Positions 1 through 3,833 of a stretch of 5,075 bases of DNA are shown here, one piece after another. The first letter of the stretch is position 1, and each line of letters begins with the position of its first letter. This DNA is from Methanocorpusculum sp. (GTDB taxonomy: Archaea; Halobacteriota; Methanomicrobia; Methanomicrobiales; Methanocorpusculaceae): NCBI GenBank assembly GCA_030539595.1, contig JAUNXW010000125.1, forward strand, positions 1 through 5,075, written 5' to 3'. The notes under the pieces were generated by a model. It saw nothing but the letters and a program-made list of their open reading frames with translations, ran no database searches and was not told the origin of the DNA. A program made the position numbers and the translations under genes.

Positions 1-263
1 ATTTTTGGAAACAGTTCCCCTATTTGTTCCCCTATTTTTTGATTTAGGGGAACTGCCTCGGATGCAGTAGTAATACTGTAGATGATGCCTCTTTTGTCCG
101 CTGGGTTCTGCACGGCTGCAACTGCTCCTGATGAGATGAGCGATAGCAGCTGACGGCGGATATATCGCTGTGTGCAGCAGCAGATTTCTGCAAGCTGGGA
201 GCTTGTCAGTGGACCTGATGAAAGCAGACGGCATATCTCCTGCGGGGTTGTTGTGCGAGGCAT
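1..263 (-). CDS. Winged-helix DNA-binding protein, C-terminus cut by the left edge
   Basis: The minus-strand frame starts at ATG 263 and stays open to base 1, giving 87 residues with no stop. Residues about 7-65 read as a winged helix: a first helix (PQEICRLLSSG), a helix-turn-helix (LTSSQLAEICCCTQRYIRRQLLSLISSG, here about residues 19-46), then a beta wing (AVAAVQNPADKRGIIYSIT). This suggests sequence-specific DNA binding as a regulator or replication/partition accessory protein of the element. ATG 263 is the only possible start: upstream in frame there is no ATG, GTG or TTG before a TAA near base 354. It lies 29 bases after the stop of the preceding gene, without a Shine-Dalgarno site but with a TATAAG box 29-34 bases upstream, so it may have its own leaderless promoter. 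A three-copy repeat lies in its distal coding part. The exact family and the full length cannot be judged. Confidence 0.7.
   Translation of the reverse strand, partial: MPRTTTPQEICRLLSSGPLTSSQLAEICCCTQRYIRRQLLSLISSGAVAAVQNPADKRGIIYSITTASEAVPLNQKIGEQIGELFPK
14..53. repeat. Two direct copies and one inverted copy of a 9-12 bp repeat
   Basis: GTTCCCCTATTT occurs at 14-25 and again immediately at 26-37. The reverse complement of its first nine bases (TAGGGGAAC) follows at 45-53. Bases 12-22 and 45-55 can therefore pair as an 11-bp stem (only the outermost pairs extend past the repeat). The repeat is inside the winged-helix reading frame, where it encodes the repetitive stretch around KIGEQIGEL. 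It could be an iteron-like binding site for that protein or merely reflect repeated peptide sequence. Confidence 0.55.
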
Positions 264-291
264 TCTGTGTGATGGAGAAAAATTGAGTGTG

Positions 292-297
292 CTTATA
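292..297 (-). promoter_or_regulatory. Possible TATA box for the winged-helix gene
   Basis: Minus-strand TATAAG overlaps the stop codon of the ASCH-like gene and sits about 29-34 bases before ATG 263. That spacing suits a leaderless archaeal transcript. There is no ribosome binding site before that ATG, which favours separate initiation, but a single AT-rich hexamer is weak evidence. Confidence 0.35.
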
Positions 298-751
298 GCC
301 TTACAAATTCGTGAACGTAAAACGTGGATGCAGCCGTTGAATTTGGATAATAATTATCCATGATGTCGTTGACAAAACTGATTCTGTCGGGGTATCCCTC
401 TGCTTTGTAATAATCAAGCAGCTGCGATAATGTCACGTGCGTTATGTTTGTGACCTGATAGAGCTGTCCGGCAGCCCAAAATGTTGTGCCGACTTTTCCA
501 TGTTTTGTCCTGCGGGTTGTTGCGAATTTTTCGCCTGCTGCAACTTTCTGGATCTGGATGCCGTCAAATGTGATGGGCTGCTCTTTGGCGTCTTTGTAAA
601 AGTCGCATTGTGTGCAGCTTGTGACAATGCCTTCGTTGTTTGCAGGACCTGTTAAACGTGTTTCGTGCAGTTCGCAGACCACAACACCTAATTTCGGAGA
701 TGTCGGAGTCTGTAAGCCGTGCCCGCATGATAAACAGATGAGCGGGATCAT
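293..751 (-). CDS. Cys-rich (probable zinc-binding) protein with C-terminal ASCH-like domain, 152 aa
   Basis: No exact family is recognised with certainty. The N-terminal third has CLSC (Cys6, Cys9), Cys26 and CTQC (Cys46, Cys49), an arrangement suited to one structural zinc site. From about residue 67 the pattern KVAAGEKFATTRR, then KVGTTFWAAGQLYQVTNITHV and an EGY segment (about residues 108-110), ending in a beta strand (FYVHEFV), resembles the ASCH fold, a PUA-like RNA-binding beta barrel. The charged TTRR followed by a G-T-FW strand is the typical ASCH signature region. ATG 751 is chosen over an upstream in-frame ATG at 835 because it makes a 4-base ATGA overlap with the preceding gene and has GGAG seven bases ahead. 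It is the sixth gene of the leftward operon. A role in RNA or modified-nucleotide recognition is inference; the zinc site is inferred from cysteine spacing only. Confidence 0.65.
   Translation of the reverse strand: MIPLICLSCGHGLQTPTSPKLGVVVCELHETRLTGPANNEGIVTSCTQCDFYKDAKEQPITFDGIQIQKVAAGEKFATTRRTKHGKVGTTFWAAGQLYQVTNITHVTLSQLLDYYKAEGYPDRISFVNDIMDNYYPNSTAASTFYVHEFVRL
344..360. repeat. 17-bp perfect palindrome inside the ASCH-like gene
   Basis: TGGATAATAATTATCCA is symmetrical about its central base, with 8-bp arms. It codes for the MDNYYP segment of the overlapping protein, so the symmetry may be accidental. It lies about 80 bases before the winged-helix start and could be an operator. Confidence 0.4.
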
Positions 752-1056
752 GCTGCAACTCCTGCTGTGCTTTGCCGTGAGACTTTCATCATCTGATTGA
801 CGTAGGCATCCATCACATTGTAAATCGCAAAACAATCGCCTTCTTTTAACAGGTCGTTTGCCGTCTGCTGATATGCAAGCACTGCGTCTTTGAGCTGATC
901 AGCTTGATATGTCTGTTTTTCTGTCAGAGGTTTGATGTAGTTGCCTTGCGGGATCTCCATCTCAAGATAATATTCGGGCATCATCAGGCTGCGTGAGAGT
1001 GTGATTGATACGCCTGAGACCATTCGGCAGTGCGCCAAAATTCTGACAGAGGTCAT
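748..1056 (-). CDS. Unknown 102-aa protein of the leftward operon
   Basis: The product is not recognised. The start chosen is ATG 1056, which overlaps the previous stop codon (ATGA) and has GGAG ten bases upstream. An in-frame ATG at 1104 would push the gene 48 bases into its neighbour and is less likely. The N-terminal part has alternating hydrophobic and polar residues (SVRILAHC, GVSITLSRS), consistent with beta strands. Residues about 42-92 are strongly helical and polar (KPLTEKQTYQADQLKDAVLAY and beyond), with no signal peptide, membrane segment or metal site visible. The gene ends in GVAA followed by TGA, whose bases supply the next gene's ribosome binding site and start. It is probably a small cytoplasmic protein of a mobile element, with function unknown. 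Confidence 0.65.
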   Translation of the reverse strand: MTSVRILAHCRMVSGVSITLSRSLMMPEYYLEMEIPQGNYIKPLTEKQTYQADQLKDAVLAYQQTANDLLKEGDCFAIYNVMDAYVNQMMKVSRQSTAGVAA

Positions 1057-1298
1057 GCTGCTGCAACTCCGTAAATGTTTGTGAGCCTGGTTGTTTTTCC
1101 GCAACTTGTTGCGAGTCCGTCAAAAAGGATTTTCTGTGCTGACCGTGCTGTTTCGCCTTCAATGATTATGCTGCCGTTCCCGATGTAATAGTAGTAGGCT
1201 GCAACCATGAGGTTGTCAGAATAATCGAATGTTGCTGCACGCATAGTCTCTACTGTGTTACGCAGCGGATTTTCAGGTGATATTACTGCTGGCATCAT
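1053..1298 (-). CDS. Unknown 81-aa protein of the leftward operon
   Basis: The product is not recognised. ATG 1298 overlaps the stop of the preceding 42-aa gene as ATGA and has GGAG eight bases upstream, which supports the start; a second ATG follows directly (MMPAV). The sequence contains a tyrosine run (AAYYYYIGNG) followed by a beta-like SIIIEGE segment and a helix (TARSAQKILFDGLATSCG), suggesting a small globular alpha/beta protein. There is no signal peptide or obvious catalytic motif. The SCGKTT near the C-terminus (about residues 65-70) recalls part of a nucleotide-binding loop, but the protein has no room for a P-loop domain after it. The C-terminal codons YGVAAA encode the GGAG site for the downstream gene. 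Confidence 0.65.
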   Translation of the reverse strand: MMPAVISPENPLRNTVETMRAATFDYSDNLMVAAYYYYIGNGSIIIEGETARSAQKILFDGLATSCGKTTRLTNIYGVAAA

Positions 1299-1423
1299 TG
1301 CTGAATCTCCATAATTGCGATTGTTTGAAGTGTTTGCAAAGCCAATACTTCTGTGTCAGCTTCCTCAATTGTTTTGTAGCTTGTTAAGGGGCTGACGTCA
1401 CTAATTTTTGTTTCAGTTGTCAT
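1295..1423 (-). CDS. Small 42-aa peptide of the leftward operon
   Basis: This reading frame runs from ATG 1423 to TGA 1295 and gives a product starting MTTETKISDVSPL and ending IAIMEIQQ. It overlaps the end of the 40-aa gene by 11 bases and its TGA overlaps the next ATG as ATGA. Being flanked on both sides by such junctions is the main reason to believe it is expressed. The second half (about residues 15-42, from SYKTIEEADTEVLALQ onward) is predicted to be a single amphipathic helix. No family is recognised. A GGAA lies shortly before the ATG as a weak ribosome binding site. It fills what would otherwise be a gene-free gap between 1298 and 1413. Confidence 0.55.
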   Translation of the reverse strand: MTTETKISDVSPLTSYKTIEEADTEVLALQTLQTIAIMEIQQ

Positions 1424-1535
1424 TGTCTTGTTCCTTGATCTTTACGGGGGATGCGGAGTTTTTCATTTGTTCTTTGTCTCTGCTTACCATCCGCGCAATA
1501 GCACGGTGCTTCTGAGGCTCTTCATTTTCTGTCAT
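1413..1535 (-). CDS. Small, highly charged 40-aa peptide of the leftward operon
   Basis: The frame opens at ATG 1535, inside the stop of the RHH gene (ATGA overlap), and ends at TGA 1413. The product (MTENEEPQKHRAIARMVSRD and a further 20 residues) is rich in Glu, Lys, Arg, Asp and Asn and has almost no hydrophobic core, so it is probably unfolded or folds only with a partner. An AGAG a few bases ahead of the ATG may serve as a weak ribosome binding site. Its order just behind the RHH gene is like that of small accessory or anti-regulatory peptides in virus early operons, but that comparison is inference and no homologue is recognised. Confidence 0.5.
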   Translation of the reverse strand: MTENEEPQKHRAIARMVSRDKEQMKNSASPVKIKEQDNDN

Positions 1536-1693
1536 GCAGCACTCTGAGTTTTGACATAATCGGAAACAATTCTGCGGATTACATACGCAGGATCTCTGTC
1601 ATCTGCTGCTGCAATCTGCCTGATAACATCCATATCGGACTCATACAATCTGATAGATGTCTGAATTAAAGGCTGGATAACTTTCCTTGCCAT
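1532..1693 (-). CDS. Ribbon-helix-helix regulator, 53 aa, first gene of the leftward operon
   Basis: The frame runs from ATG 1693 to TGA 1532. The product fits the minimal RHH (MetJ/Arc/CopG) fold: a basic N-terminus (MARKVIQPL), a beta ribbon (QTSIRLY, about residues 11-17), helix A (ESDMDVIRQIAAADD) and helix B (PAYVIRRIVSDYV, about 35-47). Such proteins dimerise through the ribbon and insert it into the major groove, so this is a likely transcription factor. It lacks a Shine-Dalgarno site, but a TTAAATAC box lies about 22-29 bases upstream on the minus strand, which suits leaderless transcription. It faces a second RHH gene across 124 bp, so it probably acts on that region and on its own promoter. 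RHH antitoxin is an alternative, but no toxin-like partner is recognised downstream. Confidence 0.75.
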   Translation of the reverse strand: MARKVIQPLIQTSIRLYESDMDVIRQIAAADDRDPAYVIRRIVSDYVKTQSAA

Positions 1694-1714
1694 GATAAAT
1701 TATTAGGTCTTATA

Positions 1715-1727
1715 GTATTTAATGAGT
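1715..1727 (-). promoter_or_regulatory. Leftward promoter: ACTCA element plus TATA-like box
   Basis: On the minus strand ACTCATTAAATAC reads toward the RHH gene at 1693. The TTAAATAC part is a TATA-like box centred about 26 bases before the ATG, so transcription should begin at or near the start codon. The ACTCA just upstream occupies the position of a BRE and recurs, facing outward, at the opposite promoter. Confidence 0.55.
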
Positions 1728-1748
1728 TTGAATCAATCCCATTCAAAC
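1726..1748. promoter_or_regulatory. Inverted repeat, candidate operator of the divergent region
   Basis: Perfect 8-bp arms GTTTGAAT (1726-1733) and ATTCAAAC (1741-1748) are separated by 7 bp, giving a centre-to-centre spacing of 15 bp. The left arm touches the BRE/TATA region of the leftward promoter. A regulator bound here would interfere with that promoter; binding by either RHH protein is inference. Confidence 0.55.
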
Positions 1749-1763
1749 CCAAATTAATTAAAT

Positions 1764-1781
1764 AGCACTCATAAGCACTCA
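1764..1781. promoter_or_regulatory. Tandem AGCACTCA repeats, 10-bp spacing
   Basis: AGCACTCA occurs at 1764-1771 and 1774-1781, exactly one helical turn apart, so both copies lie on the same DNA face. RHH dimers often bind adjacent repeats cooperatively. The second copy abuts the TATA-like box of the rightward promoter, where bound protein would block or recruit transcription factors. Confidence 0.5.
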
Positions 1782-1792
1782 ATAAAATTAAT
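1777..1792 (+). promoter_or_regulatory. Rightward promoter: ACTCA element plus TATA-like box
   Basis: ACTCAATAAAATT (1777-1789), continuing to 1792, places an AT-rich TATA-like box about 26-35 bases before ATG 1818. There is no ribosome binding site before that ATG, which suits a leaderless transcript. The string matches the leftward promoter's ACTCATTAAATAC in opposite orientation. Confidence 0.5.
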
Positions 1793-1794
1793 TA

Positions 1795-1811
1795 GTATTC
1801 TGATAGAATAC
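1795..1811. promoter_or_regulatory. Inverted repeat GTATTC-N5-GAATAC over the rightward start site
   Basis: Perfect 6-bp arms at 1795-1800 and 1806-1811 flank TGATA. The site lies between the TATA-like box and the start codon of the rightward RHH gene, where a bound repressor would block initiation. Autorepression by that RHH protein is the simplest reading, unproven. Confidence 0.5.
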
Positions 1812-1817
1812 ATAATC

Positions 1818-2090
1818 ATGTCTAAAAAAACAACTACGGATGTGCAGTTCTCAGTTAGAGTGACAAATGATGTCAATGACCAGATTGATTTGTTTATGAA
1901 CAAGTACCACATCAGCAAGAGAGCTGAGTTTGTAAGGATTGCAATAAGTGAAAAACTTGAGCGTGAAAGAGTTCTGGGTGAGCCTGCTATCACTTATAAT
2001 CAAAATTCTGAGGATGTCATGAGGATGTTGTCAGTTATGGATAACCCGCTGATTAAATCGAAAATAAAAGCTATTGTTGCGGAGGGTTAA
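1818..2090 (+). CDS. Ribbon-helix-helix regulator with C-terminal extension, 90 aa
   Basis: Residues 8-50 fit an RHH DNA-binding domain: beta ribbon DVQFSVRV, helix A (NDVNDQIDLFMNKY), the turn HISKRAEF and helix B (VRIAISEKLERE). The polar residues of the ribbon (Gln10, Ser12, Arg14) would contact bases. Residues 55-90 form an extra, mostly helical segment that might mediate oligomerisation or bind a ligand. ATG 1818 is the only sensible start, has no Shine-Dalgarno site, and follows a TATA-like box by about 30 bases; an inverted repeat overlaps the likely transcription start, suggesting autoregulation. It is divergent from another RHH gene and is followed after 2 bases by the DUF4041/GIY-YIG gene, so the two are surely co-transcribed. 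Role: probably the repressor of the module; antitoxin-like behaviour is an alternative. Confidence 0.8.
   Translation: MSKKTTTDVQFSVRVTNDVNDQIDLFMNKYHISKRAEFVRIAISEKLERERVLGEPAITYNQNSEDVMRMLSVMDNPLIKSKIKAIVAEG
2080..2086 (+). promoter_or_regulatory. Ribosome binding site GGAGG for the DUF4041/GIY-YIG gene
   Basis: GCGGAGGG lies at the end of the RHH gene, with GGAGG about seven bases before ATG 2093. It is the strongest Shine-Dalgarno sequence in the window and contrasts with the leaderless starts of the first genes. Confidence 0.65.
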
Positions 2091-2092
2091 TT

Positions 2093-3400
2093 ATGGGATT
2101 ATTTACAAGCAAAGCAGAAAAAGAGGCAATGGAGAGATGCCGACAAAGAAAAGAAGAAAACGAACAACTCAAACAAAGGGTGTCAGAGCTTGAAAAATTA
2201 ATCTCGCCTGATTACCAACTTATTGAAGATCTGAAAAATAAAATAAGTCAAAGCAAATTAGAGCTTGCCGACCTGATAGATAAAACAAGCAAACAAAGTG
2301 AAGAGCTTCAAACAATTGAGAAAGAGTTTGAGACTCGCAAAGCAGATCTGATCCAACTTGATGATGAGATATTATTGCAGGATTTCGGTCTGTATCATCC
2401 GATGTATGAATTTTCAAACTCTGATACATACAAAGAAGAGCTTGCAAGAGTTCGAGAACGTCAAAAAGATATGATTCGGAACAAAACCGCTGCAACATGT
2501 GGGACGAATTGGACGGTTAATGGCAGCACTGCAAAAGGTGCGAAAATGACTGCCGACAATATAAAACAGATTATTCGCACATTTAATATTGAGTGCGAAT
2601 CTGCAATAGATCATGTCAAATTCAACAATATTGACAGCATGAAGGATAAAATCTACAAATCTTATACGTCACTTAATAAATTAAACGAGAGCAACAACAT
2701 CTCGATTAGTCTTGATTATTACAAATTGAAAGATGAGGAGCTTCATCTCGCTGTTGAATGGGCAATTAAAAAGCAGGATGAAAAAGAAGAGCTTAGGCGT
2801 GTTCGTGAAGAACAGCGCGAAGAGGCAAAAGCTGCCCGTGAATTAGAAGAGAGGAGAAGAGAAATAGAGAAAGAACAGACTCACTACTCCAATGCTCTGA
2901 AAAAGATTGAGGCGCAGCTTCAAAATGCATCGGCGGAGGCTGCTGAGGCACTCGAAGAAAAACGCAAAGACATTGAGGCAGAGATTGAGGATCTTGACAA
3001 AGCTCTCAAAGATGTGGACTACAGAGAGGCAAACATCAAAGCAGGTTATGTCTATATCATATCAAACATCGGCAGCTTTGGTGATGGAGTCTTTAAAATC
3101 GGTATGACTCGCAGGCTTGATCCAATGGAGAGGATTGTTGAGCTGGGCGATGCGTCAGTCCCATTTAATTTTGATGTTCATGCCCTGATATTCTGCGAAG
3201 ATGCGCCGTCATTAGAGGCAGCACTTCACAGAGCTTTTGACAGTGACAAACTGAATAAAATCAACACGAGGCGCGAATTTTTCAAAGTATCCCTTGCAGA
3301 CATTAAGAGGGTCGTTAAAGAGAATTACGATAAGACTGTTGACTTTGTTGAGATTCCGCCCGCAGAACAATACAGGCAGTCATTGCTGTTGAAAAGTTGA
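2093..3400 (+). CDS. DUF4041 coiled-coil protein with C-terminal GIY-YIG-like (T5orf172/MUG113) domain, 435 aa
   Basis: Domains in order: an N-terminal coiled coil (about residues 8-90, Lys/Glu rich); a DUF4041 region (about 91-200) beginning LLQDFGLYHPMYEFSNSD and including TNWTVNGSTAKGAKMTADNI; a second long coiled coil (about 214-310); and a GIY-YIG-related domain from 317, with GYVYII (318-323), FKIGMT (334-339, replacing YIG), the helix with ALHRAF (377-382) and TRREFF (392-397), where Glu395 is the expected metal-binding acid. The set of GIY-YIG motifs looks intact, so nuclease activity is possible but not shown. This architecture is widespread in bacterial and archaeal proviruses, often near repressor genes, and its function is unsettled; superinfection immunity or DNA processing are guesses. 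It is 2 bases behind an RHH gene, so expression should follow that regulator. It is full length, with a hairpin downstream. Confidence 0.88.
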   Translation: MGLFTSKAEKEAMERCRQRKEENEQLKQRVSELEKLISPDYQLIEDLKNKISQSKLELADLIDKTSKQSEELQTIEKEFETRKADLIQLDDEILLQDFGLYHPMYEFSNSDTYKEELARVRERQKDMIRNKTAATCGTNWTVNGSTAKGAKMTADNIKQIIRTFNIECESAIDHVKFNNIDSMKDKIYKSYTSLNKLNESNNISISLDYYKLKDEELHLAVEWAIKKQDEKEELRRVREEQREEAKAARELEERRREIEKEQTHYSNALKKIEAQLQNASAEAAEALEEKRKDIEAEIEDLDKALKDVDYREANIKAGYVYIISNIGSFGDGVFKIGMTRRLDPMERIVELGDASVPFNFDVHALIFCEDAPSLEAALHRAFDSDKLNKINTRREFFKVSLADIKRVVKENYDKTVDFVEIPPAEQYRQSLLLKS

Positions 3401-3416
3401 GCTATACTGCGCTTTT

Positions 3417-3490
3417 GTCGGAGGCTTATACACGTCCTATGTATAATCACTCCGGCGGCTTCATTTTTTACACATATTTTTATTTCATTA
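3417..3490 (+). terminator. Hairpin followed by T-rich DNA after the DUF4041/GIY-YIG gene
   Basis: Bases 3417-3432 and 3440-3456 pair: an inner perfect 7-bp stem (TTATACA with TGTATAA) and an outer stem (GTCGGAG with CTCCGGC, one G-U pair), separated by a small internal loop, with a 7-base apical loop. Runs of T follow at about 3463-3468 and 3477-3482. It lies 17 bases after the stop codon. In archaea the T-rich tract alone can terminate transcription; the hairpin may instead protect the RNA end. Confidence 0.55.
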
Positions 3491-3565
3491 AATTTTCCGC
3501 TCTTGACAGTTTTTCATATCCCTATACATGAAAACAGTGTTCTGAGAACCAAAACACCGCAAAGA
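3457..3565. other. Intergenic stretch between the mobile cassette and the chromosome-like genes
   Basis: No gene is seen here. It is AT-rich and holds a weak 7-bp hairpin (TTTTCAT 3511-3517 with ATGAAAA 3528-3534) and an 11-bp palindrome GTTCTGAGAAC at 3539-3549. It is the most likely place for the junction between element and chromosome, but no tRNA end or duplicated attachment sequence is visible. Confidence 0.4.
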
Positions 3566-3573
3566 TTTATTAC
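3566..3573 (+). promoter_or_regulatory. TATA-like box for the 60-aa gene
   Basis: TTTATTAC is centred about 26 bases before ATG 3596, which has no Shine-Dalgarno site. Position and composition suit a leaderless archaeal promoter. Confidence 0.5.
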
Positions 3574-3595
3574 TTAGTCACTCATACAATGAAAT

Positions 3596-3778
3596 ATGAA
3601 AAATGTACAGACATCAGTGGATGGAAACATTCTCACAATCAAGATTGATCTTACACAGGATTTTGGTCCTTCAAAATCAGGTAAGACCCAGACTATTGCC
3701 ACAACATTAGGCAACAAGCCGGTTTCACGTGCGTTCCCCGATGTAAGAGTCGGTGTTAACGTCTACAAGAAGATTTAA
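3596..3778 (+). CDS. Small 60-aa protein, conserved-type hypothetical
   Basis: The product starts MKNVQTSVDGNILTIKIDL, continues with a Gly/Ser/Lys-rich centre (FGPSKSGKTQTIATTLGN, about residues 23-40) and ends VRVGVNVYKKI. The pattern is beta strand, loop, beta strand, and a final GVNVYKK strand, matching from memory a family of short uncharacterised proteins found in methanogens and various bacteria. The SGKT is not a usable P-loop in so small a protein. The ATG lies directly behind a TATA-like box at leaderless spacing; another ATG at 3589 is out of frame. Its own promoter and 55-bp distance from arfC suggest it is transcribed alone or reads weakly into the next gene. Function unknown. 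Confidence 0.75.
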   Translation: MKNVQTSVDGNILTIKIDLTQDFGPSKSGKTQTIATTLGNKPVSRAFPDVRVGVNVYKKI

Positions 3779-3802
3779 GCAGCTTCTTGATTGTTACCAC
3801 TC

Positions 3803-3810
3803 TTTTAGCA
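3803..3810 (+). promoter_or_regulatory. Weak TATA-like element before arfC
   Basis: TTTTAGCA lies about 24-31 bases before ATG 3834, which is preceded by T-rich sequence and no ribosome binding site. The match to a TATA box is poor, so read-through from the upstream gene is also possible. Confidence 0.3.
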
Positions 3811-3833
3811 ATACGGCTACGTTTTGATTTTTG

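Noticed and set aside
172..363. Plus-strand open frame of 63 codons
   Set aside because: It lies opposite the winged-helix and ASCH-like genes, has no ribosome binding site and an unconvincing composition. The minus-strand frames give recognisable folds.
437..800. Plus-strand and alternative minus-strand frames across the ASCH-like gene
   Set aside because: They are shadows of the coupled minus-strand gene. Their Cys-rich products arise from reading the antisense of a Gln/Ala/Lys-rich region.
752..835. Longer start (ATG 835) for the ASCH-like protein
   Set aside because: It would overlap the upstream gene by 88 bases, while ATG 751 has the ATGA overlap and GGAG site shared by the other genes.
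1057..1104. Longer start (ATG 1104) for the 102-aa protein
   Set aside because: It would overlap the 81-aa gene by 52 bases. ATG 1056 fits the coupled junction and has GGAG upstream.
962..1162. Minus-strand 66-codon frame across two genes
   Set aside because: It conflicts with the junction between the 81-aa and 102-aa genes and has no start signal.
1532..1693. RHH antitoxin of a toxin-antitoxin pair
   Set aside because: The 40-aa and 42-aa products downstream do not resemble RelE, MazF or PIN toxins, so the regulator reading is preferred, though not excluded.
1764..1781. CRISPR-like tandem repeat
   Set aside because: Only two 8-bp copies with 2-bp spacing exist. There are no spacers of proper length and no cas genes, so an operator explains it better.
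1769..1993. Minus-strand hydrophobic frame opposite the 90-aa RHH gene
   Set aside because: Its membrane-like composition is an antisense artefact of the RHH codons, and it would run through the control region.
3401..3595. tRNA gene as integration site
   Set aside because: No cloverleaf or conserved TPsiC-arm sequence could be found in either strand of this gap.
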